Positions 51,139 through 63,386 are shown, numbered from the stretch's first letter. The stretch: 64,000 nt of DNA from Thalassotalea sp. LPB0316 (GCF_014898095.1 NZ_CP062946.1:3485388-3549387), one strand, 5' to 3'. Numbers and translations are program-made. Notes: generated by a model from the letters alone, not told the origin.

Positions 51139-51897
51139 GTGTTAACAACTAACGAGCAATTAAAATATCAACGCCAAATCATGCTCAAGCAAATTGGTGA
51201 ACAAGGTCAACTCGCACTGAGAAAAGCCAAAGTCATGATCGTTGGCCTCGGCGGTTTAGGTCACCCCGTCGCTATGTATTTGGCTGCTGCCGGTATTGGT
51301 GAGTTATTTCTTGCCGACGGCGATGTGGTCGATATCAGTAATTTACAGCGCCAAGTGCTCTTTAGCGCTGACGATATTGGTGAAAACAAAGCACAACGGG
51401 TTGCCGACAAACTGCAAGTACAGAATCAAGATATTGATATTGAAGTGATTGACGAGATGCTTGATGAAGAATCAGCTGATTACTACTGCTCACTGGTAGA
51501 TATTGTGATTGACTGTACCGACAACATTAGCACTCGGCTGTTGTTGAATAAACAGGCATTCACCCACGGCAAAACCCTTATTTCTGGCGCAGCGACAGGT
51601 TTTGATGGCCAGTGTTTTGTCTTAAATAGACACCTGCATACAGATAACAAACAAACATCGGGCTGTTATCAATGCTTGATCCCAACTGCACAAGACGCAC
51701 CAGCGTTAAATTGCTCGACTGTCGGTATTCTAGGCCCAGTGTTAGGTATTATTGGTGCAATGCAAGCACTGCTGTGTATAAAAGTGATTTGTGGCTTAAG
51801 CGTACCATCACAAAAATTGATGGTTTTTGATGGCATGTACCAGCAATGGCAGGAATTTAACATAACGGCAAATGAACAGTGTCCAATTTGCCGTTAG
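51139..51897 (+). CDS. moeB: Molybdopterin-synthase adenylyltransferase
   Basis: MoeB adenylates the MoaD tail. The 252 residues show the nucleotide loop MIVGLGGLGHPVAMYLAAAG, SNLQRQVLF, and the zinc cysteines in CYQCLIP and CPICR. NCSTVGILGPV contains the conserved cysteine. The start codon is GTG with AAAGGA upstream. It is the last gene of the operon; the convergent cyclophilin gene ends only 22 bases further on. Confidence 0.93.
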   Translation: MLTTNEQLKYQRQIMLKQIGEQGQLALRKAKVMIVGLGGLGHPVAMYLAAAGIGELFLADGDVVDISNLQRQVLFSADDIGENKAQRVADKLQVQNQDIDIEVIDEMLDEESADYYCSLVDIVIDCTDNISTRLLLNKQAFTHGKTLISGAATGFDGQCFVLNRHLHTDNKQTSGCYQCLIPTAQDAPALNCSTVGILGPVLGIIGAMQALLCIKVICGLSVPSQKLMVFDGMYQQWQEFNITANEQCPICR

Positions 51898-51919
51898 CTA
51901 TTGTTAAATACTGAGCTGC

Positions 51920-52663
51920 TTATTTTCGAAATAAACGCGCTAAACCTAATAAACCAAGTAAGGCAAATGACATTGAGCCGCCTGAACTTGAGCCACCATC
52001 TGGTGTTGGCGTCACAACAGGCGCTCTAGTTGTTGGCGTTTTCTCAACATTTTCTTCAGTATTCGTGGCGTCATCAACAATGGTAATTGAAACAATTGAA
52101 ACAAGATTCTCTTGTCCTGGGACAACAGTACAATCACTGGTATCGTAGTTCACCATAGGCATATCATTACACGTTGATAAGCCGTTAATTTCTTCGACAA
52201 CATCCATACCACTGACCACTTGACCAAAAGCAGTAAAACCACCGTTTTGGTTGTCTAAATTAGCGCTGTTATTCGATACATTGAAAAACCATTGGCTAGT
52301 TGCACTATCTGGATTACCTGCCACTTTTGCCATCGCGATGGTACCGGCGGTATTTGACCAAACAGGCTCATTATCAACAGTCCCTTTGGTCGTGATAGCT
52401 TCTAAGGCTTCACCGTTAAAAGTAAAACCACCACCTTGAACAACAAAGTCGCTAACACTGCGATGAATAACGGTATTAATGTATGAATCATCTGCAACAT
52501 AAGCCAAGAAGTTCTCAACCGTTTTCGGCGTTGATTGATCAAACAAGTTAACTTGAATTGTGCCGACGGAAGTTTCAATATCAACAATTGTTGCATAGCT
52601 TGTTGGTATAAAAAATAAACTTACTGCAACCCCTACTGCTTTTAAAAGAGTTTTGTTTTTCAT
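51920..52663 (-). CDS. Cyclophilin-type peptidyl-prolyl isomerase with GlyGly-CTERM tail
   Basis: This 247-residue exported cyclophilin has a signal peptide (LLKAVGVAVSLFFIPTSYA). The core carries IHRSVSDFVVQGGGFTF with the catalytic Arg, and SQWFFNVSN. Two cysteines in an insert (CNDMPMVNYDTSDC) could form a disulfide. After a Thr/Pro-rich linker the protein ends GGSSSGGSMSFALLGLLGLA and RLFRK, which is the GlyGly-CTERM pattern: glycine/serine, one helix, basic end. Such tails are processed by rhombosortase and often go with type II secretion. It would help folding at the cell surface. Confidence 0.9.
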   Translation of the reverse strand: MKNKTLLKAVGVAVSLFFIPTSYATIVDIETSVGTIQVNLFDQSTPKTVENFLAYVADDSYINTVIHRSVSDFVVQGGGFTFNGEALEAITTKGTVDNEPVWSNTAGTIAMAKVAGNPDSATSQWFFNVSNNSANLDNQNGGFTAFGQVVSGMDVVEEINGLSTCNDMPMVNYDTSDCTVVPGQENLVSIVSITIVDDATNTEENVEKTPTTRAPVVTPTPDGGSSSGGSMSFALLGLLGLARLFRK

Positions 52664-52721
52664 AATATTAATTCTAATGCTGAAAGAAAAATAATAGACA
52701 ACGCTGAAGTAATAACACTCA

Positions 52722-53303
52722 TCACGCCAACGCTTGGGCGACTAACTTGCCAAGGTGTTCGGGTAAAGTCAATGATAGCGCGATATCTTTTGCCTGCTGT
52801 GACATTTTCTTCCATGTTTTTTGGACGATCTTAATAATTTTTTCATCATCGTGCTTACTGGCAAAGGCGTCAAAGTAATAACTCAAGAATACTAAGCAAG
52901 CGACATCTTCTAAGGTTTGCGTATCGCTATTCGTTTTAAGCTGCTCTTTTCTTAACATTACCCCTGTTTGCTCAGCTTCGCTCTCGCTGTAACCGTGCTC
53001 ACGCATCACCTCCATTGCGGTTTCTGCGTGAAAAACACCGAGCGCTTTACGCCAAGCGTAATAACCCGCTTTGCCCAATGGATATTCGCTTCTTGCAATA
53101 TGCCAACGTTTGACATGTTGTGCCCTCACAGCAATTTGCAACAGATCGCTTGCTTGTGGCCAATATTGATTCAAACACTTGGTCATACGTCGACCGTAAA
53201 TCAACTCTTTAGCTACTGACTGACCATCGACCACTTCGCTATTCGGATCTTGAGCATTAATCTCATCAATTTTGGCCAATACGGCCTGTAATTTAGTAGA
53301 CAT
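52722..53303 (-). CDS. DUF4202 family protein
   Basis: This 193-residue soluble protein matches DUF4202: IDEINAQDPNS near 12, VAKELIYGRRMTKCL near 30, and RAQHVKRWHIARSEYP near 58, with conserved His and Arg residues that may form an active or metal site. DVACLVFLSYYFDAFASKHDD follows. No function is established for the family. It is divergent from pyrG. Confidence 0.85.
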   Translation of the reverse strand: MSTKLQAVLAKIDEINAQDPNSEVVDGQSVAKELIYGRRMTKCLNQYWPQASDLLQIAVRAQHVKRWHIARSEYPLGKAGYYAWRKALGVFHAETAMEVMREHGYSESEAEQTGVMLRKEQLKTNSDTQTLEDVACLVFLSYYFDAFASKHDDEKIIKIVQKTWKKMSQQAKDIALSLTLPEHLGKLVAQALA

Positions 53304-53411
53304 AATTGTTGAATATTCACTGTTTGTAGATTTTTATTTAGTGTACCTGTAAACACACTAAATACTACTGAAATGAAGACAAAAATTTAACGATTATTGT
53401 CATTCGTTTGC

Positions 53412-53440
53412 TTGTTGTTCAGGCGATGTTTACGTATAAT
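53412..53440 (+). promoter_or_regulatory. Promoter upstream of pyrG
   Basis: TTGTTG at 53412 and a perfect TATAAT at 53435 are 17 bases apart, about 85 bases before the pyrG start codon. The minus-10 is strong; the minus-35 is weak. A small hairpin (TTTAGTGT/ACACTAAA) lies upstream at 53337-53362 and may be an operator. Confidence 0.6.
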
Positions 53441-53480
53441 GTCGCCCCGTCTTGCTATACTTGATTTTTCATTCTAATGA

Positions 53481-55163
<1,683 letters not shown>

Positions 55164-55169
55164 GCAAAG

Positions 55170-55196
55170 AACCGTAGCCCAGCTACGGTTTTTTAT
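55170..55196 (+). terminator. Intrinsic terminator after pyrG
   Basis: AACCGTAG and CTACGGTT pair around a five-base loop and are followed by TTTTTATT, 7 bases after the pyrG stop codon. Confidence 0.9.
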
Positions 55197-55240
55197 TAAT
55201 AAAAATTAAGTTAATGCCCAAGCAAGGGCGACGTGTATGA

Positions 55241-56548
<1,308 letters not shown>

Positions 56549-56555
56549 TTATGAA

Positions 56556-56604
56556 GGGGTCAGAGTCAAATGACTCTGACCCCAAATTGTTTTACTCTGA
56601 CCCC
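56556..56604. repeat. GGGGTCAGAGT inverted repeat plus extra half copy
   Basis: A full inverted repeat (56556-56583, arms GGGGTCAGAGTCA) is followed by a third, single arm ACTCTGACCCC at 56594-56604. It lies 7 bases after the eno stop codon. Confidence 0.9.
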
Positions 56605-56611
56605 GAAACAA

Positions 56612-56643
56612 AAAGCCCGTAATCGATGATTACGGGCTTTTTT
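56612..56643. terminator. Bidirectional intrinsic terminator
   Basis: AAAGCCCGTAATC and GATTACGGGCTTT form a strong hairpin with A- and T-runs outside. It lies between the convergent eno and ETF-ubiquinone oxidoreductase genes. Confidence 0.9.
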
Positions 56644-56672
56644 AATGATTTAACACCTGAGGCAGGTTAGTG

Positions 56673-58322
56673 CTACATATTTGGGTAGTTTGGACCACCA
56701 GCGCCTTCTGGCGTAACCCAAGTAATGTTTTGGCTTGGATCTTTAATGTCACACGTTTTACAGTGAATACAGTTTTGCGAGTTAATCACAAACTTATCAC
56801 CTTCTTCCGACGGTTGGATTTCATAAACACCAGCTGGGCAATAGCGTTGCGCAGGCTCTGCGTATTTCTCTAAGTTAACCGTCATCGGAATCGTTGCATC
56901 AGCAAGCTTTAAGTGGCAACGCTGATCTTCTTCGTGGTTGGTGTTGGATAAAAATACCGAAGATAAACGATCGAAACTCAACACGCCGTCAGGCTTAGCA
57001 TACTGAATAACAGGTGCTTCACTTGCTAACATCAATTGCTCATGATCAAGTGATTCATCTTTGAAATTAAATGGTAATTTACCACCAAAGAAGTTCTGAT
57101 CAATCGTGTTATACGCACCACCTAAGAAAGTACCAAACTTATGCATTGCTGGGCCAAAGTTACGCGTGTTGTATAACTCGTCATATAACCAAGATGCTTT
57201 GAAGTTTTCTTCGTAAGTGGTTAAATCTTTACCGCCTTCATCACCAGCAACGAGCGCATCGACAATGGTTTCAGCCGCTAACATACCGGTTTTGATCGCG
57301 GTGTGATTACCTTTGATCTTGGCAAAGTTAATCGTACCAGCATCACAACCGACCATAATAGCGCCCGGCATCGATTGTTTAGGCAATGAGTTAAAGCCGC
57401 CTTTAGCCAAGGCACGCGCGCCGTATGAAACACGCTTACCACCTTTTAGATACTGACTGATGGTTGGGTGATGTTTGTAACGTTGGAATTCTTCAAACGG
57501 GCTCAAATGTGGATTTGAGTAATTTAAATCGATGATCATACCAACAAACACTTGGTTATTCTCTGCGTGGTAAAGATAACCGCCACCACCAGTTTTGCTA
57601 TCTAGCGGCCAACCAGCAGTATGAACAACTAAACCTTCTTGGTGCAGCTCAGGATCAATGTCCCAAATTTCTTTAAAACCAATACCGTAGTGCTGTGGTG
57701 ATTTACCTTCATCTAGGTTGAACTTTGCAATAAGCTCTTTACCTAAGTGACCGCGACAACCTTCGGCAAAGACAGTATATTTAGCACGTAATTCCATACC
57801 TGGCATGAACGAGTCTTTTTCATTACCGTTTTCGTCAACGCCCATATCGCCGGTTAAAATACCGGCAACAGAGCCATCTTCGTTGTAAATCACTTCTTGA
57901 GCAGCAAAACCAGGGAAAATTTCAACACCCATCTCTTCTGCTTGCTCGGCCAACCAACGACAAACGTTACCCATACTGACGATATAATTACCTTCGTTGT
58001 GCATGGTTTTCGGAACAGCGAAACCCGGTAACTTGGTCGCTTTGTCTTCGCCACTAAAGAAATAAATATCATCACCTTTCACCGGTGTATTTAACGGCGC
58101 GCCTTTTTCTTTCCAATCAGGGAATAGCTCATTTAATGAGCGAGGTTCAAAGACCGCACCCGATAAAATGTGTGCACCAACTTCCGAGCCCTTTTCGACT
58201 ACACACACCATTAATTCTTGCTCTTTTTCTTGTGCTAATTGCATTAAGCGACAAGCCGTAGCCAAGCCTGATGGACCTGCGCCAACGATGACGACATCAA
58301 ACTCCATCGATTCGCGTTCCAT
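56673..58322 (-). CDS. Electron transfer flavoprotein-ubiquinone oxidoreductase
   Basis: This 549-residue enzyme passes electrons from ETF to ubiquinone, linking fatty-acid and amino-acid oxidation to respiration. The FAD motif is VVIVGAGPSGLATACRL at residues 10-26. The C-terminal 4Fe-4S cluster uses an upstream Cys (YCPAGVYE) and CIHCKTCDIKDPSQNITW. GAGGTG ahead of ATG 58322 supports this start. It is divergent from etfBA, and a palindromic operator lies 29 bases upstream. Confidence 0.96.
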   Translation of the reverse strand: MERESMEFDVVIVGAGPSGLATACRLMQLAQEKEQELMVCVVEKGSEVGAHILSGAVFEPRSLNELFPDWKEKGAPLNTPVKGDDIYFFSGEDKATKLPGFAVPKTMHNEGNYIVSMGNVCRWLAEQAEEMGVEIFPGFAAQEVIYNEDGSVAGILTGDMGVDENGNEKDSFMPGMELRAKYTVFAEGCRGHLGKELIAKFNLDEGKSPQHYGIGFKEIWDIDPELHQEGLVVHTAGWPLDSKTGGGGYLYHAENNQVFVGMIIDLNYSNPHLSPFEEFQRYKHHPTISQYLKGGKRVSYGARALAKGGFNSLPKQSMPGAIMVGCDAGTINFAKIKGNHTAIKTGMLAAETIVDALVAGDEGGKDLTTYEENFKASWLYDELYNTRNFGPAMHKFGTFLGGAYNTIDQNFFGGKLPFNFKDESLDHEQLMLASEAPVIQYAKPDGVLSFDRLSSVFLSNTNHEEDQRCHLKLADATIPMTVNLEKYAEPAQRYCPAGVYEIQPSEEGDKFVINSQNCIHCKTCDIKDPSQNITWVTPEGAGGPNYPNM

Positions 58323-58350
58323 AGTTCACCTCTTTTTTATAATAATAGAT

Positions 58351-58374
58351 AAATTCAAACGGTCGTTTGAATTT
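58351..58374. promoter_or_regulatory. PsrA-like operator palindrome
   Basis: Two perfect 11-base arms, AAATTCAAACG and CGTTTGAATTT, flank GT. The core CAAACG-CGTTTG resembles the PsrA fatty-acid-degradation operator known in Shewanella and Pseudomonas. A second, weaker site (TTAAAACACTTGTTTGAT) follows at 58373-58390. The palindrome overlaps the minus-10 of the oxidoreductase promoter, so binding would repress it. Confidence 0.75.
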
Positions 58375-58398
58375 AAAACACTTGTTTGATAGTATCAA
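58370..58398 (-). promoter_or_regulatory. Candidate promoter of the ETF-ubiquinone oxidoreductase gene
   Basis: On the minus strand TTGATA (58393-58398) and TAAATT (58370-58375) are 17 bases apart. The minus-10 is imperfect. Its position over the palindrome is consistent with fatty-acid control. Confidence 0.5.
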
Positions 58399-58616
58399 GT
58401 TATTATAAATAATTTGCTGATAAATTCTATCCTGTAAATAACTATTTACTTGATATCAGTCAATTGATACTAAATGTCATTAGGTTTGGCTGAGTTAACA
58501 TTGACGTAAAGGCAAAGTACAGATAGGCTCTCATGCCATATAAAAATAACCACTAACCAGAAAACACACTGGAAAGTTTTCAAACACAGTTTTATACGAA
58601 ACAAGCAGAGGCGATG

Positions 58617-59369
58617 ATGAAAGTATTAGTCCCGATTAAACGTGTGATTGACTATAACGTCAAAGTACGCGTGAAACCTGACAACTCTGACGTTGATCTT
58701 ACTAACGTTAAAATGGCAATTAACCCATTTTGTGAAATTGCAGTTGAAGAAGCCGTTCGCTTGAAAGAAGCTGGCACCGCAACAGAGATCGTTGCCGTAT
58801 CAATTGGCGACAAAAAATGCCAAGAACAACTTCGTACAGCATTAGCACTAGGTGCTGATCGCGCCATTCAAATAGACACAGAAGAGAGCTTAGACTCACT
58901 AAACATTGCTAAACTTCTACAAAAAGTTGTTGAAGAAGAAGCACCTGGCTTAGTGATTTTAGGTAAGCAATCTATCGATAGTGACAACAACCAAACGGGT
59001 CAAATGCTCGCGGCTCTAACCGGTATGCCACAAGGTACGTTTGCTTCAGAAGTAAAAGTAGAAGGTGACAAAGTTAACGTTACTCGCGAAGTAGATGGTG
59101 GTTTACAAACGGTTGCTTTAAACCTTCCTGCAATCGTTACTACGGATTTACGTCTTAACGAGCCACGCTACGCAAAACTGCCAGATATCATGAAAGCTAA
59201 ACGCAAGCCTTTAGATGTTAAAGCGGCAGCTGATTTCGGCATCGATTTATCACCTCGTGCTACGTTATTAAAAGTAACACCTCCTGCAGAGCGTCAAGCG
59301 GGTATTGTAGTAGAGAGCGTTGATGAGTTAGTTGAAAAGTTAAAAAATGAAGCGAAGGTGATCTCATAA
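58617..59369 (+). CDS. etfB: Electron transfer flavoprotein beta subunit
   Basis: This subunit forms the AMP-binding half of ETF, which collects electrons from acyl-CoA dehydrogenases. The 250 residues start [19 protein letters not shown] and include the hallmark [21 protein letters not shown]. The second of two adjacent ATGs has the better spacing (five bases) from GAGG, so I use 58617. It overlaps etfA by one base. A weak half operator (TTTCAAACACAG) lies about 40 bases upstream. Confidence 0.96.
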   Translation: MKVLVPIKRVIDYNVKVRVKPDNSDVDLTNVKMAINPFCEIAVEEAVRLKEAGTATEIVAVSIGDKKCQEQLRTALALGADRAIQIDTEESLDSLNIAKLLQKVVEEEAPGLVILGKQSIDSDNNQTGQMLAALTGMPQGTFASEVKVEGDKVNVTREVDGGLQTVALNLPAIVTTDLRLNEPRYAKLPDIMKAKRKPLDVKAAADFGIDLSPRATLLKVTPPAERQAGIVVESVDELVEKLKNEAKVIS

Positions 59370-60295
59370 TGGCTATTTTAGTATACGTAGAACACGACAA
59401 CAGCGAATTAAAAGCTGATACCTTAAAAACTGTTGCTGCAGCTCAAGCCATTGGTGGTGACATTGATTTATTAGTTGCCGGTGAAAACTGTCAAGCTGTT
59501 GCTGATGCTGCGGCTAAAGTAAACGGCGTTCGCAAAGTATTAGTTGCTGACAATGCAGCTTACAGCCATCAGCTAGCTGAAAACGTTAGTGCTTTAGTTG
59601 TTGAGCTTGCTGGTGATTACGATCACATTTTAGCGACTGCGCTAAGCGTTGGTAAAAACTTTATGCCACGCGTTGCCGCTTTATTAGATGTTGCCCAAGT
59701 ATCTGACATCATTGGTGTTGAATCGGCTGACACATTTGTTCGCCCAATATACGCTGGTAACGCAATTGCAACAGTGCAAAGTTTAGATGCGAAGAAGGTG
59801 ATTACCGTTCGCGCTACAGCATTCGATGCGGTTGCAACAGATGGTAGCGCTGAAGTTGTTGCACTTTCAAACGCAACAGACGCAGGTATTTCGAGCCACG
59901 TTAGTGATGAGTTAACTGAATCAGAGCGTCCTGACTTAGGTGCGGCATCTGTGGTTATCTCTGGTGGTCGCGGTATGCAAAACGGCGAAAACTTCAAGTT
60001 ACTTGAAGGTATTGCTGACAAACTAGGTGCAGCGATTGGTGCATCTCGTGCAGCAGTAGATGCTGGTTTTGTGCCTAACGACATGCAAGTTGGTCAAACA
60101 GGTAAAATTGTTGCCCCTGACCTATACATCGCCGTTGGTATTTCTGGTGCCATCCAGCATTTAGCGGGTATGAAAGACTCGAAAGTTATTGTTGCGATCA
60201 ACAAAGATCCTGAAGCACCAATCTTCCAAGTTGCTGATTACGGTTTAGTTGCCGACTTATTCGACACATTACCGGAATTAGAAAGCAAACTTTAA
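59369..60295 (+). CDS. etfA: Electron transfer flavoprotein alpha subunit
   Basis: This is the FAD-binding subunit of ETF, with 308 residues. The C-terminal FAD region is conserved: [40 protein letters not shown], and [16 protein letters not shown]. It completes the etfBA pair, which feeds the ubiquinone oxidoreductase encoded divergently. Confidence 0.97.
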   Translation: MAILVYVEHDNSELKADTLKTVAAAQAIGGDIDLLVAGENCQAVADAAAKVNGVRKVLVADNAAYSHQLAENVSALVVELAGDYDHILATALSVGKNFMPRVAALLDVAQVSDIIGVESADTFVRPIYAGNAIATVQSLDAKKVITVRATAFDAVATDGSAEVVALSNATDAGISSHVSDELTESERPDLGAASVVISGGRGMQNGENFKLLEGIADKLGAAIGASRAAVDAGFVPNDMQVGQTGKIVAPDLYIAVGISGAIQHLAGMKDSKVIVAINKDPEAPIFQVADYGLVADLFDTLPELESKL

Positions 60296-60313
60296 GATTT
60301 TTATCTTAAATTT

Positions 60314-60340
60314 AAAAGCCACCATTACGGTGGCTTTTTT
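60314..60340 (+). terminator. Intrinsic terminator after etfA
   Basis: AAAGCCACC and GGTGGCTTT pair around a five-base loop and are followed by TTT, 20 bases after the etfA stop codon. Confidence 0.88.
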
Positions 60341-60448
60341 ATATCCTATACTTACAACTTATCAAGGTAAAACAATCGATTAACCTAGATTATTGACAAT
60401 GTCATGAAAACCCTTCAAAGTGCGTCAAATTTTTACAGGTAGCTGCTT

Positions 60449-60769
60449 ATGCATGAAGAAAATAATTTAGTATATTCCACTGATCTTGGTCGAATAAAAG
60501 AAGAAAAAAAGCCAACGGTGACTCCTAGTGATGGCATAGCAAAAGTACGCAGAGAAACAAAAGGCCGTAAAGGCAAAGGTGTAATGACTATCTCAGGTTT
60601 AGGCCTTGAGTCCAAGGCACTTAAAGATCTAGCCAGTAAACTCAAGAAAACATGTGGTTGTGGCGGAAGTGTTGTCGGCGAAACAATTGAAATTCAAGGC
60701 GACAAACGTGAACAGATCAAGGCTGTACTTGAAAAGAGCGGCTTTAAAGTAAAGTTTATTGGCGGTTAA
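60449..60769 (+). CDS. yciH: YciH/SUI1 family translation factor-like protein
   Basis: This 106-residue protein of the eIF1/SUI1 fold is thought to check start-site choice on the small ribosomal subunit. The core KKTCGCGGSVVGETIEIQGD is the family signature, and the N-terminal LVYSTDLGRI matches E. coli YciH. The receiver gene begins one base after its stop, so the two are translationally linked. Confidence 0.93.
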   Translation: MHEENNLVYSTDLGRIKEEKKPTVTPSDGIAKVRRETKGRKGKGVMTISGLGLESKALKDLASKLKKTCGCGGSVVGETIEIQGDKREQIKAVLEKSGFKVKFIGG

Positions 60770-60770
60770 T

Positions 60771-61583
60771 ATGGTGTCATCAGTAGAAGGCGTATCATTG
60801 TCAGACTTATCAATTTTATTGATTGAGCCCTCTGATACTCAGCGAAAAATTATCGTTAAGCAGTTAAAAGAACAAGGGATTATTGATTTGGCTGAGGCGA
60901 AAAGTAAGACGCAAGCACTAGAAATCATGAATACCCATCCACGTGACTTAATTGCTAGCTCAATGTACTTTGAAGACGGTAGCGCCATTGATTTACTCAA
61001 TGAAATTCGCAATCACGATGCCTTATCCGACACGCCATTTATGTTGGTGAGTAGTGAAATCAAGCGTGAGAGTTTAGAGGCATATAAGCAAGCCGGTGTT
61101 GTTGCGATTTTGCCTAAACCGTTTGAATCTTCTCATCTTAAAGCGGCATTAAAAAATACCGTTGATATCTTAAACGTCGAAGAAATGGATTTAGAACTAT
61201 TCGATGTTAATGATATTCGCGTACTACTGGTTGATGACAGTAATCTAGCGCGCAAACACATTAAAAAAGTGCTCAACAATTTAGGCTTAATTAAAGTCAC
61301 TGAAGCGGCAGATGGCCAAGAAGCGATTAATATATTAAATGATCAGATGTTCGATCTTGTGGTGACTGATTATAACATGCCAGAAGTTGATGGCAGAGAA
61401 TTAGCTCAGTTCATTCGCACTAGCTCCGGACAATCTCATTTGCCAATTTTAATGGTGACAAGTGAAAGCAATGACACCCATCTAGCCAATATTAAACAAG
61501 ACGGTGTAGATGCGTTGTGTGACAAACCATTTGAAACGCAATACGTTAAAAAGCTGCTGTTTCAATTACTCGATCACGATTAG
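60771..61583 (+). CDS. Response regulator with two receiver domains, the first degenerate
   Basis: This 270-residue protein is made only of two receiver domains. The second (about 140-265) is intact: VDDSN acidic pair, phospho-Asp in VVTDYNMPEVDG and Lys in CDKPF. In the first (about 10-125) the acidic pair reads LIEPSD and the phospho-acceptor position reads IASSMYFEDG, with Ser in place of Asp, so it cannot be phosphorylated in the usual way. It may dimerise or bind a partner. ATG 60771 has GGCGG upstream and is preferred to a TTG inside yciH. No kinase is adjacent. Confidence 0.88.
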   Translation: MVSSVEGVSLSDLSILLIEPSDTQRKIIVKQLKEQGIIDLAEAKSKTQALEIMNTHPRDLIASSMYFEDGSAIDLLNEIRNHDALSDTPFMLVSSEIKRESLEAYKQAGVVAILPKPFESSHLKAALKNTVDILNVEEMDLELFDVNDIRVLLVDDSNLARKHIKKVLNNLGLIKVTEAADGQEAINILNDQMFDLVVTDYNMPEVDGRELAQFIRTSSGQSHLPILMVTSESNDTHLANIKQDGVDALCDKPFETQYVKKLLFQLLDHD

Positions 61584-61599
61584 CTAAAATAAATTAATT

Positions 61600-61629
61600 G
61601 GGGGCCAGACCTGACCAACTCTGCCCCCC
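61600..61629. repeat. Degenerate GGGGTCAGAGT-type inverted repeat
   Basis: GGGGGCCAGAC and CTCTGCCCCCC are recognisable but altered arms of the dispersed repeat, flanked by TTG and CAA. It lies 17 bases after the receiver gene and may act as its terminator. Confidence 0.65.
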
Positions 61630-61654
61630 AACATCTACTATTGATCAATATGAC

Positions 61655-63219
61655 TTAGTTAGCTGTCTCACCATCAATTTTTACTTGCGATAAAATTTTA
61701 TCGGTAAGCTTCTCAACAGACCAAGAATCTGAGCGCTGGCTGGGCGGGTATGGGATAAAGGTTTGCAGGAATTTAGCCGTCTCTGCAAGACCTAAATAAA
61801 TATATGGCGCGCGATCAATCACCCACTCCCAGTACATGTTTGAATTATCATCGGCACGTTCGTATGGATCTCTGCGTAAATTAAACACTTTAGGCAAACG
61901 CAACATGACGAACGGCTCGGACCAAACCCCCATTTGCTTACCGCGGTTTTCAGCAAAGACAATTTTCCAATCACCAACACGAACACCGACAGGTAGTGCC
62001 TCGTCGTTTAAGTAGTGAAATACTTTACGTGGACCTTGGGGTTCTTTACCGGTTAAATAAGGTAAAAAGTTATAACCATCTAAATGTAGCTTTGCAATTT
62101 TGCCTTTGTAACGACGTTTACCTTCAAGCAGGTCTTGTTTCAAGCTTGTATCACCCGTTGCCGCGACAAGTGTAGGCATCCAATCTAGATGTGACATTAT
62201 TTCATTAGAAACAACACCTGCAGGGATTTTACCTGGCCATCTAACCATTGCAGGGACACGGTAAGCACCTTCCCAGTTTGAGTTTTTCTCACTTCGAAAA
62301 GGAGTTACACCAGCATCAGGCCATGTATTAAAATGAACCCCATTGTCGGTTGAATACATGACAATAGTATTGTCAGCGATTTTTAACTCATCTAGCTTGT
62401 CTAGCATACGCCCTACTAACTCGTCATGAGCAACCATCACATCGTTGTAAAAACCTTGCCCTGACTTACCTAAATGTTTTTGCGCGGGATGAGTTCTAAA
62501 ATGCATTCCGGTTGTATTTAACCAAACAAAAAACGGCTTGTTGGCTTTGTTTGCTTTTTCAATAAACTTAACGGCATGGCCTTCAAATTCTTCATCTGCA
62601 GTTTCCATACGTTTTTTCGTAAGCGGACCTGTATCCTCAATTCGCCCGTCCGCAAAAGAATGAATTACGCCACGAGGCCCAAAGCGTTCACGAAAAGCTG
62701 GATCTTTCGGGTAGTCTTCATGCTCAGGCTCTTCTTCAGCATTTAAGTGATATAAGTTGCCAAAGAATTCATCAAAGCCATGATTAGTGGGTAAATGTTT
62801 ATCTTGATCGCCAAAATGGTTTTTACCAAACTGACCAGTGACATAACCTTTGTCTTTGAAGATAGTCGCCATGGTGATATCGCGTTCATGAATACCCATG
62901 TCGGCACCAGGCAAGCCTACTTTAGTCAAACCAGTACGAAGACCTGATTGACCTAATAAAAATGTTGAACGACCCGCTGTACAGCTTTGATCACCATAAT
63001 AATCAGTAAAGCGCATACCTTCACGTGCTATGCGATCAATATTTGGTGTTGATATCCCATAATACCATCACTGTAGGCACTAATATTACCGATACCAATA
63101 TCATCGCCCCAAATAATTAAAATATTTGGGCGCGTGGTGTCACTTGTCGCTAACGCGTTAAATGCTAGCAATGACATAGCTAAGCATAGGGTGCTTTTCA
63201 CCCACGAGTTGTTTGCCAT
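61655..63219 (-). pseudogene. Exported arylsulfatase-type sulfatase, broken by one frameshift
   Basis: The N-terminal part has a signal peptide (STLCLAMSLLAFNALA) and the metal-binding NILIIWGDDIGIGN. The frame then breaks near 63049. The rest reads on as RFTDYYGDQSCTAGRSTFLLGQ, with the formylglycine motif CTAGR, and as STDNGVHFNTWPDAG with further metal ligands. A single missing A (CAAACACC read as CAACACC on the coding strand) explains the break and restores TPNIDRIAREGM between the halves. The reconstructed protein is about 520 residues. The start at 63219 has AGGAG upstream. It would remove sulfate from algal or other sulfated compounds in the periplasm. No formylglycine-generating enzyme is nearby. 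Confidence 0.85.
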
Positions 63220-63226
63220 TATATAT

Positions 63227-63274
63227 ATCTCCTGTTGCAATAGTTTTTTTAATCAAAATATTACAACAGGAGAT
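63227..63274. repeat. Inverted repeat in the sulfatase leader
   Basis: Two 16-base arms (ATCTCCTGTTGCAATA and TATTACAACAGGAGAT) with one mismatch surround a 16-base loop. On the sulfatase strand the arm nearest the gene contains its AGGAG ribosome site, so an RNA hairpin would hide it. Confidence 0.7.
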
Positions 63275-63342
63275 AGGAGTAGAACATGACAATAACGTTG
63301 TTTAATGACCATTAATGCCAATTAATAATCATTACAAAATAG

Positions 63343-63386
63343 CGTCTAAAAACACACCTCATAGTTAGGGCTAGTGTTTTTAGACG
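63343..63386. repeat. Perfect 13-base inverted repeat
   Basis: CGTCTAAAAACAC and GTGTTTTTAGACG pair perfectly around an 18-base loop, about 90 bases past the HIT gene. It could be the terminator of that gene or an operator of the sulfatase, since no T-run is obvious. Confidence 0.6.

Noticed and set aside
59623..60084. 153-codon open frame on the minus strand
   Set aside because: It lies wholly inside etfA on the opposite strand, and its composition is that expected from the antisense of a strongly conserved gene.
63285..63314. Nine-codon frame with AGGAG upstream on the plus strand
   Set aside because: It is too short to support, and its ribosome-like sequence is the mirror arm of the sulfatase leader repeat.
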